Part shown: positions 27,683 through 40,609 of the stretch, one piece after another
Position numbering within the stretch: position 1 is the stretch's first letter
Layout: the number at the start of each line of letters is the position of its first letter
NCBI GenBank assembly: GCA_029224185.1
Contig: CM055202.1
Location: forward strand, 2,011,798 to 2,075,797
Direction of reading: 5' to 3'
Length of the DNA: 64,000 nucleotides
Source of the DNA: Karalla daura
Taxonomy: Eukaryota; Chordata; Actinopteri; Chaetodontiformes; Leiognathidae
Program-made: the position numbers and the translations under genes
Notes under the pieces: model-generated
The model's input: only the letters and a program-made list of their open reading frames with translations
Told to the model about the DNA's origin: nothing
The model's database searches: none

Positions 27683-27870
27683 ATCACCAAGTTGAGTCAT
27701 GTACAGTAAGAGCAAAGAAGGTATGAGTCAGTGTCAGCATGTAGTTGCCAGATAAACATGAAAAGGCGCCTGATCTGTGCAAAAATGGACCGTGATGTTC
27801 CCCTGTTGTATTGAGATTATTACAATATTATCTGAGCCATTTCTAATGAATCCAGTGGTGCTACACCTCC
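27683..27870 (+). repeat. Unnamed interspersed repeat, copy 2
   Basis: The family core is present as GTTGCCAGATAAACATGAAA, then CTGATCTGTGCA. GATGTTCCC follows, and the terminal block is diverged to CATTTCTAATGAATCCAG. It lies in the gene-poor region, far from the three genes. Confidence 0.55.
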
Positions 27871-28429
27871 AGAGAAGATCTAAATACTCTTCTCATTCTA
27901 CGTCTTCTTCAAACTAACAGAGAAAGAGGCTGAGTGGGGTGTGACACCATAGTGAGCACCTTCAGCTTGAATTTTGACTGGATTTAATGTGTCAGATCAC
28001 AACAGTGTCTGTTCAAGACTCTTAACATGAACAACCAGCAGAGACAAAGCAGAGGGCAACAAAACTAACCCCCCATAAGAATAATACGTAGGACTGAAGC
28101 AGTACAAATATTTATACCTAAGTGTAACTCTAATGCCAACATCAGACACACAGAAGGCGTGTGTGTCTTCACTGCTGTATCACATGACATTTGTGAAAAT
28201 ACAGTCGAAAATACAGTTGAAAGAAGAAGAAGAAGAAATGCAGTCCCATAACATAACATATCACTCTTAAAGCAGAAGAACAAACAAGCATGCGTTCCCT
28301 TAAACCTCCTCCCATGGAGGATCCACAGCTGGGTGAGGACACCTCAGACCTTCAGGATACACACCCAGGTCCTGACCAGCTAGCAGCTACATCTACATCT
28401 GCATTAAGCTGACATAAAGTCAGTGAGGA

Positions 28430-28750
28430 GCTCCTGGTGAGGAGCACCTGGTGAGGAGGTCCTGGTGAGAAGCTCCTGGTGAGGAGGTCCTGGTGAGGAG
28501 CAGGCTGGACGGAGACCTCAGACTCTCTCTAAAGATGATGTCAATCTGCAGTCGGGCCCCGGCCTCCTACCAGGGACCCGCAGGGGGCCCAGCAGCACAC
28601 TGTGAGCAGGGGGGGCTCTGCTGTCAGAGTCCAGTAGGTCACAATGAAGCCAAGGAGTCAGGAGGGCTCCCAGAGGGAAGGGCCCCCAGAGGGAGGGGCC
28701 CCCGGAGGGAGGGGCCCCAGAGGGAGGGGCTCCAGAGGGAGGGGCCACAT
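28430..28750 (+). repeat. Two short minisatellites (18-bp and about 15-bp)
   Basis: GAGGAGCTCCTGGTGAGG-type units repeat about five times at 28430-28505. AGAGGGAGGGGCCCC-type units repeat about five times at 28665-28745. Between them is unremarkable GC-rich sequence. Confidence 0.8.
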
Positions 28751-28895
28751 CCTGCTGTCAGGGCCTGAGAGTGCTGTCTAGCTTGATACTGAGAGCTGAG
28801 GGAACAGAGGGAACGGAGGCAGCAGGGGAGGCAGGAGGAGCAGGATGGATGATGTGATTGGGAGGACACTGTATGCCCCCCCCCCCGCCCGCCCT

Positions 28896-28896
<1 letters not shown>

Positions 28897-28933
<37 letters not shown>

Positions 28934-29036
28934 ACACACACACACACACCCTACTAAACCCTCCTGCCCTTGCAGACAGCCACTGAGGTGTGGAGGAGTC
29001 AACAATGACCCGAGTGAACATACACACACACACTCA

Positions 29037-29123
<87 letters not shown>

Positions 29124-29172
29124 ACACACACACACACACACACACTCTCTCTCTCTCTCTCTTTCTCTCTTT
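28897..29172. repeat. Two CA arrays and a CT tail
   Basis: (CA)n at 28897-28949 and a longer (CA)n with TCAC interruptions at 29021-29145, which passes into (CT)n to 29172. Confidence 0.95.
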
Positions 29173-29875
29173 CTTATTTTGGAGCGTGAAACCAAAGAAA
29201 TCATTTCTCATATTATTCATTTTCAGATTGGAAAAATCACTTGAGAAGTGCTTTGGTGTTCTCATGAGAGCGAGCGAAGGCTTCCAGGACACCGAGCGCT
29301 CCATTAATAAGCAGACGAGCCATTATTTTTTATGTGTTCGCTGCTTTGCAAAGCTCGCTGACCCAGTGAGGCCGGCAGCAGAAACACAGGACCATCAGTG
29401 TGCCTGTTGCTCTCCACATGAAACCAGAGCATGACTAATCTGTTAGTGAGACTTTCCCCTAAAAGTTCTGCCCTTGAAACATGAAAACAGAAGGAACAGA
29501 AGTGCCAGACTTAATAATTAAAGTTAAAACGTTTCACACTTTCCCATTTTGCTGTAATTTCTGCTCGTTTTGCTCATCAGTCTCTCGTGGGTGCTATAAC
29601 TCCACCTTAACTGTGTCGTATATTTCATCACTTCAACACTTCCCTGTTCAAATGTCACTACTTTTCGGTGCTTGTGCTCCCTATTATTTATTGTCTCATT
29701 ATCCTATTCTTTCTTTTTTTTCTTTTTTCTTTTTTTTTGCGGATGCTCTTTCTGCCGCCCACCGGCTGCTGCAGCGAGATAAATGTCTCCGCCATGAGAA
29801 GAATAAAAGGACGTCTTATCATCCCAGCCCATCTCATCTTATCCCCCATCCGTCTATTCTGCCTTGCTTTGTCAG

Positions 29876-30085
29876 ACACCCAGAGGTGTCGCAGGTGGGG
29901 GGGGCAGGTCTGCAGGTCTCCAGTCCATCACAGGACTCACACACACTCTCACAATCACACCTGGGGGAGACGATCGACCTAAGCACACCTGGTTAGTGTG
30001 AGGACAGGTGCAAACCAGACACTTCCTCTGAGCGGGATTTGAACCGGGGACCTTCTGGCTGTGATGTGACAGGGCAGAGCCCACA
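29876..30085 (+). mobile_element. L2-type LINE 3'-end fragment
   Basis: CCAGTCCATCACAGG, ACACTCTCACAATCACACC and then GCGGGATTTGAACCGGGGAC with CTTCTGGCTGTGATGTGACA follow the order of the widespread fish L2 tail as I recall it. A middle part of the consensus is missing. A (ATCTC)n tail at about 30,096-30,128 follows. No reverse-transcriptase frame is present. Confidence 0.65.
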
Positions 30086-30329
30086 GCATCGCTCCTTATC
30101 CCATCTCATCTCATCTCATCTCATCTCAACTTGTCTTGTCTATTCAGTTTACATGTACAATGAATGAACTGCTTTGGTCTTACTCCAGTTTGTTTAGATA
30201 TGTTGCCCTTGTTGTGTTCTTGAGTCAACATAAATGCACAGACGTTCCTTCATTCCCACATGGCACGACCATAAGTTAGTGTGTGCTGTAATATTGAAGC
30301 TTCTGGTCTGATCCAGTCTCCTAGAAAAG

Positions 30330-30480
30330 CCCTGGAGGTGAGGTGGAGGTAGAGGCGGCCCACCGTGACCTGATGATGTGTAAGCACCACGTGAGAAAAC
30401 GTTCACAGACGTGAGGAGAACATGCACAATCCACACAGAGACCCGAGCATCGCTACAGAGCTGTTGCCTTCTCACTTTGT
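30330..30480 (+). mobile_element. Second L2-type LINE tail fragment
   Basis: GAAAACGTTCACAGACGTGA, GGAGAACATGCACAATCC and ACACAGAGACCCGAGC resemble the inner part of the L2 3' tail that is absent from the fragment 250 bases upstream. It may be a second insertion or a displaced piece of the same copy. Confidence 0.5.
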
Positions 30481-31715
30481 TTCTGCATCGCTGCTCTTGT
30501 CTTGATTGTCTCGCCTCATTTGTGGAGCTAGCAGTGATAGTTTCCAGGGTGTTTAGGTCAAACCTAGACCAGCCGTGGTCGTAGAGGTGAGACAGTGACT
30601 CCCTGTGACCTCTGTGCTGTGGAGCCTCTTCACCCCTCACTAGCACTGTCTCTGTGAAGTCTCCCTCCTGGAACACCTCTAATCAGTCACAGTAAACCTG
30701 CCTGTGTTTGTCCTTGTCTGACAGAAAATGAAAACACATATTTGCATAAAATCAGAGCATGGCCATCGCCACTGAACCCACCGTGCACTCCGGCTCACAC
30801 ACATACACACACACGCGTGTGATCATGCATGCACTGCCCCCCCACCCCCTCCTCTTCCTCTCAGCTTCCTCCTGGCTCAGCTTTTATGAGGAGAGCAGTG
30901 TGAAACTGACACAGCCATTATCTCTCTTGTAGCAGCCCCACCCCTTCCTCCCTCCCTCCTTTTCTCCTCCTCCTCCTCCTCCTCTTCCTCCACCTCCTCC
31001 TCGCTCTGCCCATCTCTCACACAACAAGGACAGGAATCTCCGAGCAGAAAGAAAGGACCTGCAGCTGCTTTGTTAAAGATCCCCTGCTTAAGGTCACTGC
31101 TCGGGTTGTGAAGTCATGCAAATACCAGCAGGAGTTCATGCCAGAACTGGACTCGGATCAGTGCTCGCTGCTCCCACTCTGTCAATGTGACCTCCAGAGC
31201 CTACACCTTTTCTTGCTGCTTTGCCAGCTCTTGAACTGTTCTTTATTTTTAGCCTTTTTATTGTTTTTTTATAATATCCCTTAGATTTTCTGTCTCCATT
31301 AACCATAATACTCGATCCTTCCCTTGCCTTTGCTTTGGAGCCAAAGCTGACAATGACCTCCTACGAGTGAACAGAGCCATTACTTTTGCTTACGTGGAAC
31401 GAAGCCCCGGCTTTCATTATTTTTATGTCCTGCTACTTATACTTTTGTCTGGGGTCGACCATGTATCTTCTTTAGACAATCAGAGCCGAGTAGAAACCTT
31501 CCCCCGCCTGCAGCGGTGTCACCTCCCAAGGCTGGGCCGTTATAACTCAGAGAGTTTCTGCGCGGGGCCTCGCTTTGCCGCCTCGCCTTCATTAACCAGC
31601 GCGCTGGAAGCTTCTCTGTCATCCCTGCCTCGATGACTCGCCTCTCAACTCCGGCTTAGCTTCCCCCAAGTTTATTTTTCCACTTATCTGTTGGGAAGAC
31701 AGAGGGAGGCAGGGA

Positions 31716-31744
31716 CAGAGAGAGAGAGAGAGAGAGAGAGAGGG
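31716..31744. repeat. (GA)n microsatellite
   Basis: About 14 GA units; a shorter (GA)n lies near 31,933-31,948. Confidence 0.9.
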
Positions 31745-31990
31745 GAGATATCCAGAGCTCGGGCTGTGTTTTTTAATCTGTTATTCTCCTGTATTGGCAC
31801 GAGCGTCTCCAGTGTGGGGATTAAGAATCCAGACAGAGTGATGGAGCTCGGCGCTGACCCCGAGGGCGGCACAGGACTGGAGGAGGAGGCGAGGGGAGAA
31901 ACAAAATAAATCATCTCTGTGGAATGAAAGACAGAGAGAGAGAGAGAAGCTGAGGCACAAAGAGGCGGGTAGAGGATTGTGAGTCTCAGT

Positions 31991-31992
<2 letters not shown>

Positions 31993-32044
<52 letters not shown>

Positions 32045-32072
32045 GTGTGTATGTGTGTGCGTGTGTGTGTGC
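31993..32072. repeat. (GT)n with GCGCGCG insert
   Basis: GT repeats interrupted by GCGCGCG at about 32,029-32,036, a strong alternating purine/pyrimidine candidate for Z-DNA. Confidence 0.9.
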
Positions 32073-35000
32073 TGTGGACAAAGAGGAGCAGTGGCGAGCG
32101 GAGCGAGTGCTGTTGTTGGGGGGTATGGGGAGCGGTCTAAATCCTGGAACATGACCTCGGAGGTTACCTCACAGAGTTGCACCATGCAGCACGGTGCTGA
32201 TAAGCAGCCCGGGGTCTGGCGTGTGGGAGGACCGCTGCGCTTTCACACCTCATTTCCACATGGATGAAGGCATCACATGAATAAACAAGCTCAAGGTTTC
32301 GTGGACTCAGGCCTCTCAGTTGCCACATCCCTCAGCGGGCTGGTCCTACCTTTTTTTCTATGTATACAGCTGCTGTGTTTCTTCTTCTCCCCGTGCCTGG
32401 TGTCCCTGTGGTTTTTAATTGGTCTCGGATGCATTTCCATGCGACCTGGTACGAGCAGGGTCAAGTCCGTGCTTGTTGATTCAGGAGTTATTTGTTGTTG
32501 GAGCATGTAAAATGGGACTCAGTCTCCCCTTGACCTGTTATGGACTGTAGCATCAACAAACCATCAGAAATAAACAGATTAACGAAAACGCTCCAGGAAT
32601 CGAAGCACAGGGTCAAATGGAAGACTGCAGCTATCAAAGACCAATAGAACAAGCTTTTAAGGAACTGTCTGAGCCGTACTGTAGCTGCAGCATCTTCAAC
32701 AATAATAGAGGACAAACAGAAACCTTTCATTGCTTCTACAGCATAATATGATATAGTATTTTTAAGAGCAGAGCTAGCTCTCTAATCCAGCTCCAACCAC
32801 CCACGACACTCAGACTGTTATTGTTATTATTATAAAAATGTACAAATGGAACGTTTCCCGTCTAGGAATATTTTCATATTGTGTATTTGCTTCTTGTAAG
32901 GCTCCCAGAATCGTCACATCCCAAACAGAAAACCTGACATTCACACTTCAGGTGAGAAACTCCAGCGGTTTTGAACTTTTCATTTTTCATTCTTTACACC
33001 TCTATTTCTGTCACTTTTCATGTTAAGGCTCCGAACACTCTCCGAGGCGTCCCGGGAGGGACGTGTCCTCGGCTTTAAGTTTGCGCTGAGCGCTGGAACC
33101 TGTCGAGACGTTTGTGCGGCTGCTCCTTTCATATGCACACAAAGCCAAGCGTGTTCTGTGTTCTTGTTTCCCTTTTCTGATAAATAACACGCTGAGATTC
33201 GGGAAGGTGTTTTGTGCTGCCTCCTCTGGGATCCTCCCGCAATCTAAGGATGCCCATTTCACCCTTCTCTGCACGGATGCTCATGCACATTTACCTCTGC
33301 AGATCTGTAATTTCAGCCTGACAAGATATTTAGGCGTCTTCCCCGAGTGGAAAAACAGTGTGTAAGTCAATTGAGATCAGAGGGGAAAGAGATTGCCCTA
33401 CACATCAGACTCTCTGAAATCTTGGCTCGTTCCCCTTCTTATCTTTCCGGAGTCCTCGTAAGTGTCACCCCTGAGTCTCTGCACTCTGACATCCTCAGTG
33501 TTTTGTTTCCGTGCGTTTCCTTCCTGCGGCTTTTATTTTTTGTCGAGATCACTTCCCGGCTCAAGGTCATTCCTCCTCGCTCGACGTATCGATGCCAGCA
33601 GAGCCACGGTTCTTGGCTGCTAAAGCAGAATCGATAGCCCAGAGCGCTCAGTGCTTGTGTTCTAATATCCTCCAAACACCGCCTGCCAAAATATTTTGCT
33701 GTATTCACCGGAGACGTTTGGAAAGAGACGCGGTAGAACAGGGAGAGACGCAGGTCAGGGCTCCGACGCATCTTATAGAGAATGACCCGCCGCTCATTTA
33801 GTTTGTGATCTATACTTTAACCCTCCGCTACCGGGGCTCAGTTTACCAGCCCGAAGCTCTGATACACAACAACGAGGCTGATGAGGCCTGCAGGGATTCT
33901 AGCTCCTCAACATTATTCTGGAATTATGTTTTGATTCCAGCTGACAACCAATGCAGGCACTGTGTTTCGTCTCTGTCCATGAACATGTGTCAGGAAAACT
34001 CTCCCTCATAAAGAATCCAGTCAACCAGAGGCTGAATCATTCATTTCATCTTTGCAGAGAGAAGCGAGGCAGCATGTCCAGCAACCTGTGTCGCCACAAG
34101 TCATACAATACAAACCTGAGAAGTACTAACTAAAAATAAATAATTTAATAAAATTAACTGTGTTCTGTGAGCGTACTAAAGCAGAGAGATTCCTCCAAAA
34201 ACTGAGAAAAGGTTCTTCTCATGATGGGTTACTGTTTTGTTTTTCCTACCTGAGATGAATGCATCTCTGAACAGTATCAGAAAACAGCCCCAGAAAAGTC
34301 TCTGAGAATCCCCTCACACTGGACACTTTATTTTTGCTTTTTTCCACTTCTTTATTTCCACAAGTGCGCGGGCGGCGGCCTCTGATTGCCCTGTTTACTT
34401 AGCAGACACAGAGAGATTAATGGGGGAGGAAAAGCTGCAGGGTTCGCTTCCAGAATCACATCCTCCTTCTCCTCCTCCTCCTCCTCCTCTCCGGGCTGGG
34501 CAGAGGGAGGAGGAGGTTTACCACAGGTGTGACTCCTGACAGCTCTCAGCCGGAGCAGATGGGCGGACGGAACAATCATGGCCGCCCGCCGTCCTGCCCT
34601 TGAGGCGGCTGCCTGTGACGGCCCGGTGCGTGTCCCTGTGAGCCGTATCGACGTCTCGACCTCTCGACTTGATAAACTCCTCTGCACTCCATCCTGCTGG
34701 ACAAACAAAGGCCTGGGTGGAGGGAGGCGTTGGTATTCTGCCGGCGCGCGTCCCATTGTGCCCCTGTCACATGGCGGTGGGTGGGGGAGGGGGGGGGGTA
34801 TCTGAGGGAGGCCTCAGTGGTTAACATGCAAATGAAGAGTTTAATGGGCCTGAAAAGGTCAGGCGGGTCAGGCTGTGTGATGGTTCAGTGTCAGATTAAC
34901 GCTCCATCAGTGTTGGGCTGTGAATGTGGTGATGCTCAGGGCTGCAGCTGGACGTTTACCTCGCATTGACAAAAAGAAATGAAAGCGAACAGCTGACGTG

Positions 35001-35504
35001 TGATTCCTCGTGAAACCCCGCAAAACTTGTGTCTGCTACATTAATCAGCAACAATTAAGGCAAAGCAACAGATGGAAGGTGCGTTTCCATCACCCCTAGA
35101 GATGTGTGAGACGTGGGGAATTAACAAATGTTTCTCATGCACACTAGAAAGTTTCTGGGGTTTTTTTGTGTGCACTTGTTAAAGTTTCTCTGGTGCTTAA
35201 GAGAAATAATTTTTTTTTGTTTATTTACACTGTAAAAAACACTACATCTGAGGAAAAGGGAGCTCAAAACAAGCTAAATTATATGTCTCTGCAACAAAAG
35301 TTCTTGAAATAAGATGCTTGATGTAAAATCATAGCACAGAGTTGAACACTTTTCCCCATGTCCCTTCAGGGGCTCATTAGGTTTTGATATGCAGTAGAAG
35401 TTCAACACTGAGTGTAAGAGAAAACTTTTTTTAATTTGCATTTGCACATCGCTGGACATGATGTAGGGGTCACAGACCAGATGAGCATCATGTGCAGACT
35501 GAAC

Positions 35505-35610
35505 GGTTTCTACATCTGATTAAAATATCTAATAAAAATCTATATTCTGGATGTCCGTCTTGCTCAAAGTGGAGTCTAGCAGAGCCAGATTTGACCAGAA
35601 CGTTCACAGG
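35505..35610 (+). repeat. Second dispersed repeat, copy A
   Basis: TCTTGCTCAAAGTGGAGTCT and its flanks (GACTGA, ATCTGATTAAAATAT, ATGTCC, GACCAGAA) recur at 61840-61940 in the same order. About 90 bases are shared. I do not recognise the element. Confidence 0.45.
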
Positions 35611-36179
35611 AACAGACTTAACATCGAATTACGTCTCATATGTAAATGTTTCAGTGGCAACAGCTGCAAGCAGCAGATGGATTTGTAAATATTACTTTTA
35701 TTTTGTGCAAAACTGTCATGGAAATGCAGCAAGAGAAGCCTCGACAACAGCAGAAGTATGAAGGGACCGGAGATGAATCCAGAGGCGGGGAACAAATGAA
35801 GGTGGTGGCCAGAGAGGCCGGCCTGGTGGCGTGGGAGGGCAGGCTCTCTGGGGACGATCAATTCTCTATGATATCTCTTTTTTATTTTATTGATAAGCAC
35901 CCTGGGGAGGTAAATGCCATCATGGCCCGCGCTGCAGATGTCTGCTTGGTGGCCGATTGATTGGTCTGGCATTTGATCCTCTGGCTCTCAGTGAAGGATG
36001 GGGCGATGGAGCCACGGGAGCACCCACGGTCGCCTCCGCCTCCGCCTCCGCCTCCCTCCCACCTCCGCCTCTCCTCTCTGCTCCTGCCATCCTTTCTCTG
36101 TCCCTTCTTGCTGCTGTATATCCCTCACTGTCTTGTTCTGCCACACAGCTGCCTCTTAAACGGGCTGCTGGAGTCAGGT

Positions 36180-36660
36180 TTTGTGAGCTTTAAAGGCTTC
36201 TGTTTCACTAAAAGCCTTATAAACGGCTGACGGCTAAAAACATCCACCTATTAAGCAGCTCGTCAGCCGTCCGCTGGGGCCGCTGCCTCCATCCCCTGGC
36301 GTGATAAAGGAACCTTAAAGCAGCCTTTAATTTGTAATTCAAGGAGAACTACCCTTCTGTCTTCTCTCACATTTCAGCCGAGGCTTCTTAATTAGCCGAT
36401 GGACACGTGTGTGACACTCGTTTAACAATGTAGAAGACACACAAATAATAAAAGGAAAGCGCCAGCGGCCGAGAGAAGAAATCAATCAGGTATTTAATCT
36501 TCTATTTTTAATAAGACACTCCATGCATGTGAAATCTATACCCTCTTAAATGGATGATGAATGAAAAAGCCGCATTAGCACACATAAGAATAAAAGACCC
36601 CGCTGCAGAAAAGACAGGGAGAATATGAGCGCTGTAATTGGATATCTGTGAATTAATTTG
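36180..36660. promoter_or_regulatory. TAAT-rich conserved-element-like segment upstream of gtpbp8
   Basis: High-complexity sequence with repeated homeodomain cores (CTTAATTAGCCG, TTAATTTGTAATTC, TGAATTAATTTGC) and no microsatellite. It lies 2.3-2.8 kb before gtpbp8 and beside a CRE palindrome. Regulatory function is inferred from composition only. Confidence 0.25.
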
Positions 36661-36757
36661 CTCCCTGAACATACTATGAATCACATCAGGTCATAAAAGC
36701 CAGATGGAGTGGAGGGAGGATTGGCACAAGGTGGTGAGAGAAGGCAGACATTTCGTG

Positions 36758-36771
36758 GCCTGACGTCAGGC
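36758..36771. promoter_or_regulatory. Palindromic CRE (TGACGTCA)
   Basis: GCCTGACGTCAGGC is a perfect 14-bp palindrome centred on a consensus cAMP response element. It sits in a GC-rich segment (about 36,740-36,830) within AT-rich surroundings, roughly 2.2 kb upstream of gtpbp8. No associated transcript start is evident. Confidence 0.35.
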
Positions 36772-39000
36772 TGCAGCGCTCCACGTAGCCTGCAGCGCCA
36801 CCATGTGGAGGGGACGGGGACTGACACACTGTGACACGCACACACGCACACAGCCATAAGGGGATAACAGTGATTCATTCTGAAGTGCTTAGTTTAAGTG
36901 GGATCCCCAAAGTGTGCCAAATACTCCTCCTTTCATGTTGAAATTGCTTTTCAAACTATTAATCAAAGCTGGATAAATATTAATACTGATTTCTTGCCTC
37001 CACAGGGAGGAGAGTTGGGGAACACTCGCTGAGTGTGTGAACCTGGGAAACCTGAGCTGAGCTTGAACACGACGATCGACCAAACTCCATTTCCTCCTGT
37101 GTGAAAGAATGCAGCGCGGGGAGCGGTCGCTCCTATCACCGCCACCTCCTTTAACCGAATTTATGAAGACATTTCTTTGGCGCGCTCTACATAAATGTCA
37201 GGACCGTAATCCTCAATAATCCTCACAAGAGGGTGATGGAGGACGTACCAGACAGCTAGAACTGCACCTTCCCCTGTGGACGGGAGACGTTTCTCATCCC
37301 AGCAGCAGGAACACAAGAATGTTTCTGTATGTTTCGCCAGCGATGCATCAACGTGAAGAATGTGGCTGAATCTAAAAGAGGATTTGCACTCATTAATTAT
37401 GTCCCTGCGCCCGATGTGCTATTAGAATAGCACGGTAGAGATGTAATCGACCTTCTAGACACGCTCGTTTCATTTTGCATTTTTACTTGACTCTCTAGGT
37501 CTCAGACTTTTCTATCTTATACTTTGTGGAGATGAGGCACAAGTGTTTTAATGAAGGGTTACGCTGATGCTGTTCAGTCTAGACAGTCTCTTCATCATAA
37601 GACCAGACCTCTACAGCCTGTGCAGCAGAGTGGGAACCCACTGGTCGCTCACAGTTAAGCAAGGCTCCACAGATAAGTTGGGAACTGTTAATGTAGCTAA
37701 TGAAGCTAACTTTTAATGAGAATGTATAACCATTTTGGTACATTTCAAGTAACTGCAATGCAGTCGCCACCTTCTGTCAACAAACTGAACATGACATCAT
37801 GCCAGCTGTGTGACTGCATTACTTTGACATTTTTAAATTTCCTTTCTAAATCAGATTAAAGTACATTGATCTGTAATATTAGCATAATTAGCTGTAATTA
37901 TTGTTCAGATCAACCTGTCTGTAATTCAAGTTACACCTACTGATAGAGAGCACATCTCACCAGCGATTACAAAATGTTTTTATTTTATTTTAGATATACA
38001 TAAGGAGGGAGAAACATACAGCTGTAGCTAGTTCATGCATTGATCGGATCGTTGAGCTGAAGCGGAACTACAGCGCAGTGTCTCTGTTTGAGTCGGACTC
38101 ATTTAAACGTTGCACACAACATGGAAGACAAGAGACAGGCATGACAGGCAGTGGTTCAAGCTGAACTTCACTCAATATATCAGCTAACAAGGATCATGAT
38201 TTAATGAACTCGTTTAATTACAGGTAAGTCGTTGAATGTTGCGGCGTTGTCACTCCTCTGTCTTTATTTGACGCTAAATCTGAAGCTGGAGGAGGTTAGC
38301 TTACAGCCAGCCTTCACCGTGTCTGAGGAGCACAAAACTCCTTTTAAAAGGACAATTTATGTCATTATAGAGCGACTTTGTGTACTATGTGAAACCAGAG
38401 GGCTAAAACTGTGAAAATTAAATGTGACTGAGGTGGATTCTGTCTGTTTACATTGGTCCTCTGCAGATTTGTTTCAGTAAGTCTGGTCCAGCTCAGTCTC
38501 CCTCAGAAGTCATTAAGACGGTTTTTTAGTTGGTTAAACAACTTGTGAACAGACAATGTGCTAATGAAACTGTAGCAGAGCACGGCTGACAGCTCTCAAA
38601 ACGTCCACCTTACCTGTCTTACACCTGGGATGAGTGTAGAGTTTCCAATCAGCCTAAACATGTGAGCTGCTTTTATTTTCATTTAATTATCTTTTAACAA
38701 GGAGTCCTGGCCCAGCAGCAGCACAGCCCTAAAGCAACAGTGAAAGTTAAAACTAAAAAACACACAACACACTAAGAATTCAATATATGTATGAAAGAAG
38801 GAACTAAAAGCCCTGATAGCTGCAGCGTTGTCTGATGTTCCAAAATACATCTAAAATGACTGAAAGAGACGAGGTTTTGAAAAGGAAACGCATGGAATCT
38901 CCTCACAGACGTGTCAGGTTCCAGGAGTCAAACCAGAGGCTGTGAGGCAGAGGCCTCACCTCGAGTTTGTTCCTGTTGTCTGTCTCAGTTTCAGACCAAG
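36772..39000. other. Upstream flank of gtpbp8
   Basis: Mostly AT-rich, non-repetitive DNA. The gtpbp8 promoter and any 5' untranslated exon must lie here, but no CpG-rich core promoter stands out. The last 15 bases before the ATG follow an acceptor-like TGTCTCAG. Confidence 0.5.
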
Positions 39001-40515
39001 ATGATGGACCTCCGCCAGCTTCTGCGGCTCCAGCCCGCGGCTCAGGGCTTCACCTTCTGCTGGCGCAGAATCCATAAGCTAGCATCGCTAGAAAGAGCGA
39101 AACCGCTGCCCCCGAAGAAAGTCCTGTACCCCTTCAGTGAGCTGGAGTCCTACCTGGACAGGTGCTGCATGTCTGTGTTTATCTGGATTCTCTGACTCTG
39201 GACATGTGGCTCATGCTTTCTGTTCCCTGCTGCTGTCTCCAGGTCTGTGGATAGACAACAGTTCCAGCTCTTTCATCCCAGTCTGGAGGACATGGTCAAA
39301 GCAGAGAGGCTCTTCTGCTCCTCGCCCTCTCATAAAATTGATTACCACTCGTCTGCAGTGAGGATGGATCATGTTCCTGTTCTGAAGCAGCCAGAGGTCA
39401 GAGCTCTGCCAGGAAGCTGGCGGCTGAGTGATGGTCAGATCGACACAAAATGTACGACTTTTCCACTTTTTCTCAAAGTATCTGTCGTTAACAGAGCACT
39501 TATAAGCACACTCAGTCCCTTCATCCTGCTGAACGAGTGAAGCCAGGTCCTGAGAACTCAGAGAACAATGAAGATGAAGGCGACTTGTCCTTAAACACTC
39601 GTATATTTACTCTGAGTGTTCAAGTCTTTTGTAAAACCTCATCAGATGTGCACACTGAGCTTGAAAAGGCTTCGCTCAGCCTCCAACTTCTGCATTTGCT
39701 GTAACGTTTAATAGATAAACTGATCATAACGGGACATGAAGGTGGTGTTATGACATGACAGTCATACAGGACATGTCTCACAATCATCACATTGACCGGT
39801 AAAATACATCTCTATAAGTATGATTATTGTTAATAATAACAATAATAATAATAAGAATATGTAACAGTGATAATCATCATTATTAAGTTGTCTTCTTCTG
39901 TCTCACACATTTGTTAGTTTGTTATCTCAGAGACTAAAAACTAAAATATTTGTGTCGTGTGAATACTTGTACTTGTACTTGTACTTGTAGTGAGAGTGGA
40001 GGCGAGCCTGTTGGTGTTGTGACCTAACGCAGGACTCCTGGTCTGAACTCCCCTGAGAGCAGACAGCGAGAGGAGTCACTAAGCTGCAGAGTGAATTATT
40101 TATGACTGTGACACAGACGGCTCTTTGTGGAGGGCGCCTATTGTGCTGAGGAAGAGGGTGAAAAATGCCTCACACGTTTCCCATTCATCTGGAGGTGCTC
40201 ACTGAAAATCACCTCCACTGTCTGAGCCTGTAAAAGGCAAGTGGGCGGGTTCATCTCCTGTCTCAGCTCGTCCATGAGCAGAACCCCTGAACTGTGCTTA
40301 AATCCACTCTTCCTTTAATGACCTGGTATCGTGAAGAGGCCACAGTCCTGGTTTTGAACCCACTCACATCACAGTGTAATATCACAGACGCTTCCCTCCC
40401 TTTGTGGCTCCTCTGACCACAATAGAGTCAAACACCTTTAAATCGCTTGGTAGAGAATCGACTTTGACCTCTGGGAATGTGTCCATTGACTGTGTGATAG
40501 TGCAGGTTTTGACCT

Positions 40516-40609
<94 letters not shown>

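Larger units (their letters stand above)
25467..28429. other. Gene-free stretch
   Basis: Contains one CTCF-like motif and one copy of the unnamed interspersed repeat. Short frames are unremarkable. Confidence 0.6.
30481..35504. other. Gene-free stretch
   Basis: Pyrimidine-rich tracts lie at 30,835-31,010, (GA)n and (GT)n arrays at 31.7-32.1 kb, and a G-rich run at about 34,774-34,799. A 160-codon minus-strand frame over 30,194-30,676 overlaps the LINE fragment and is not a gene. Confidence 0.6.

Noticed and set aside
30035..30060. tRNA T-arm-like sequence (GGGATTTGAACCGGGGAC)
   Set aside because: The surrounding sequence is the fish L2 LINE tail and no acceptor, D or anticodon arms can be formed.
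39162..39195. Read-through extension of gtpbp8 exon 1
   Set aside because: The frame continues a few codons into the intron, but the 39161/39243 junction restores the conserved protein and correct length.
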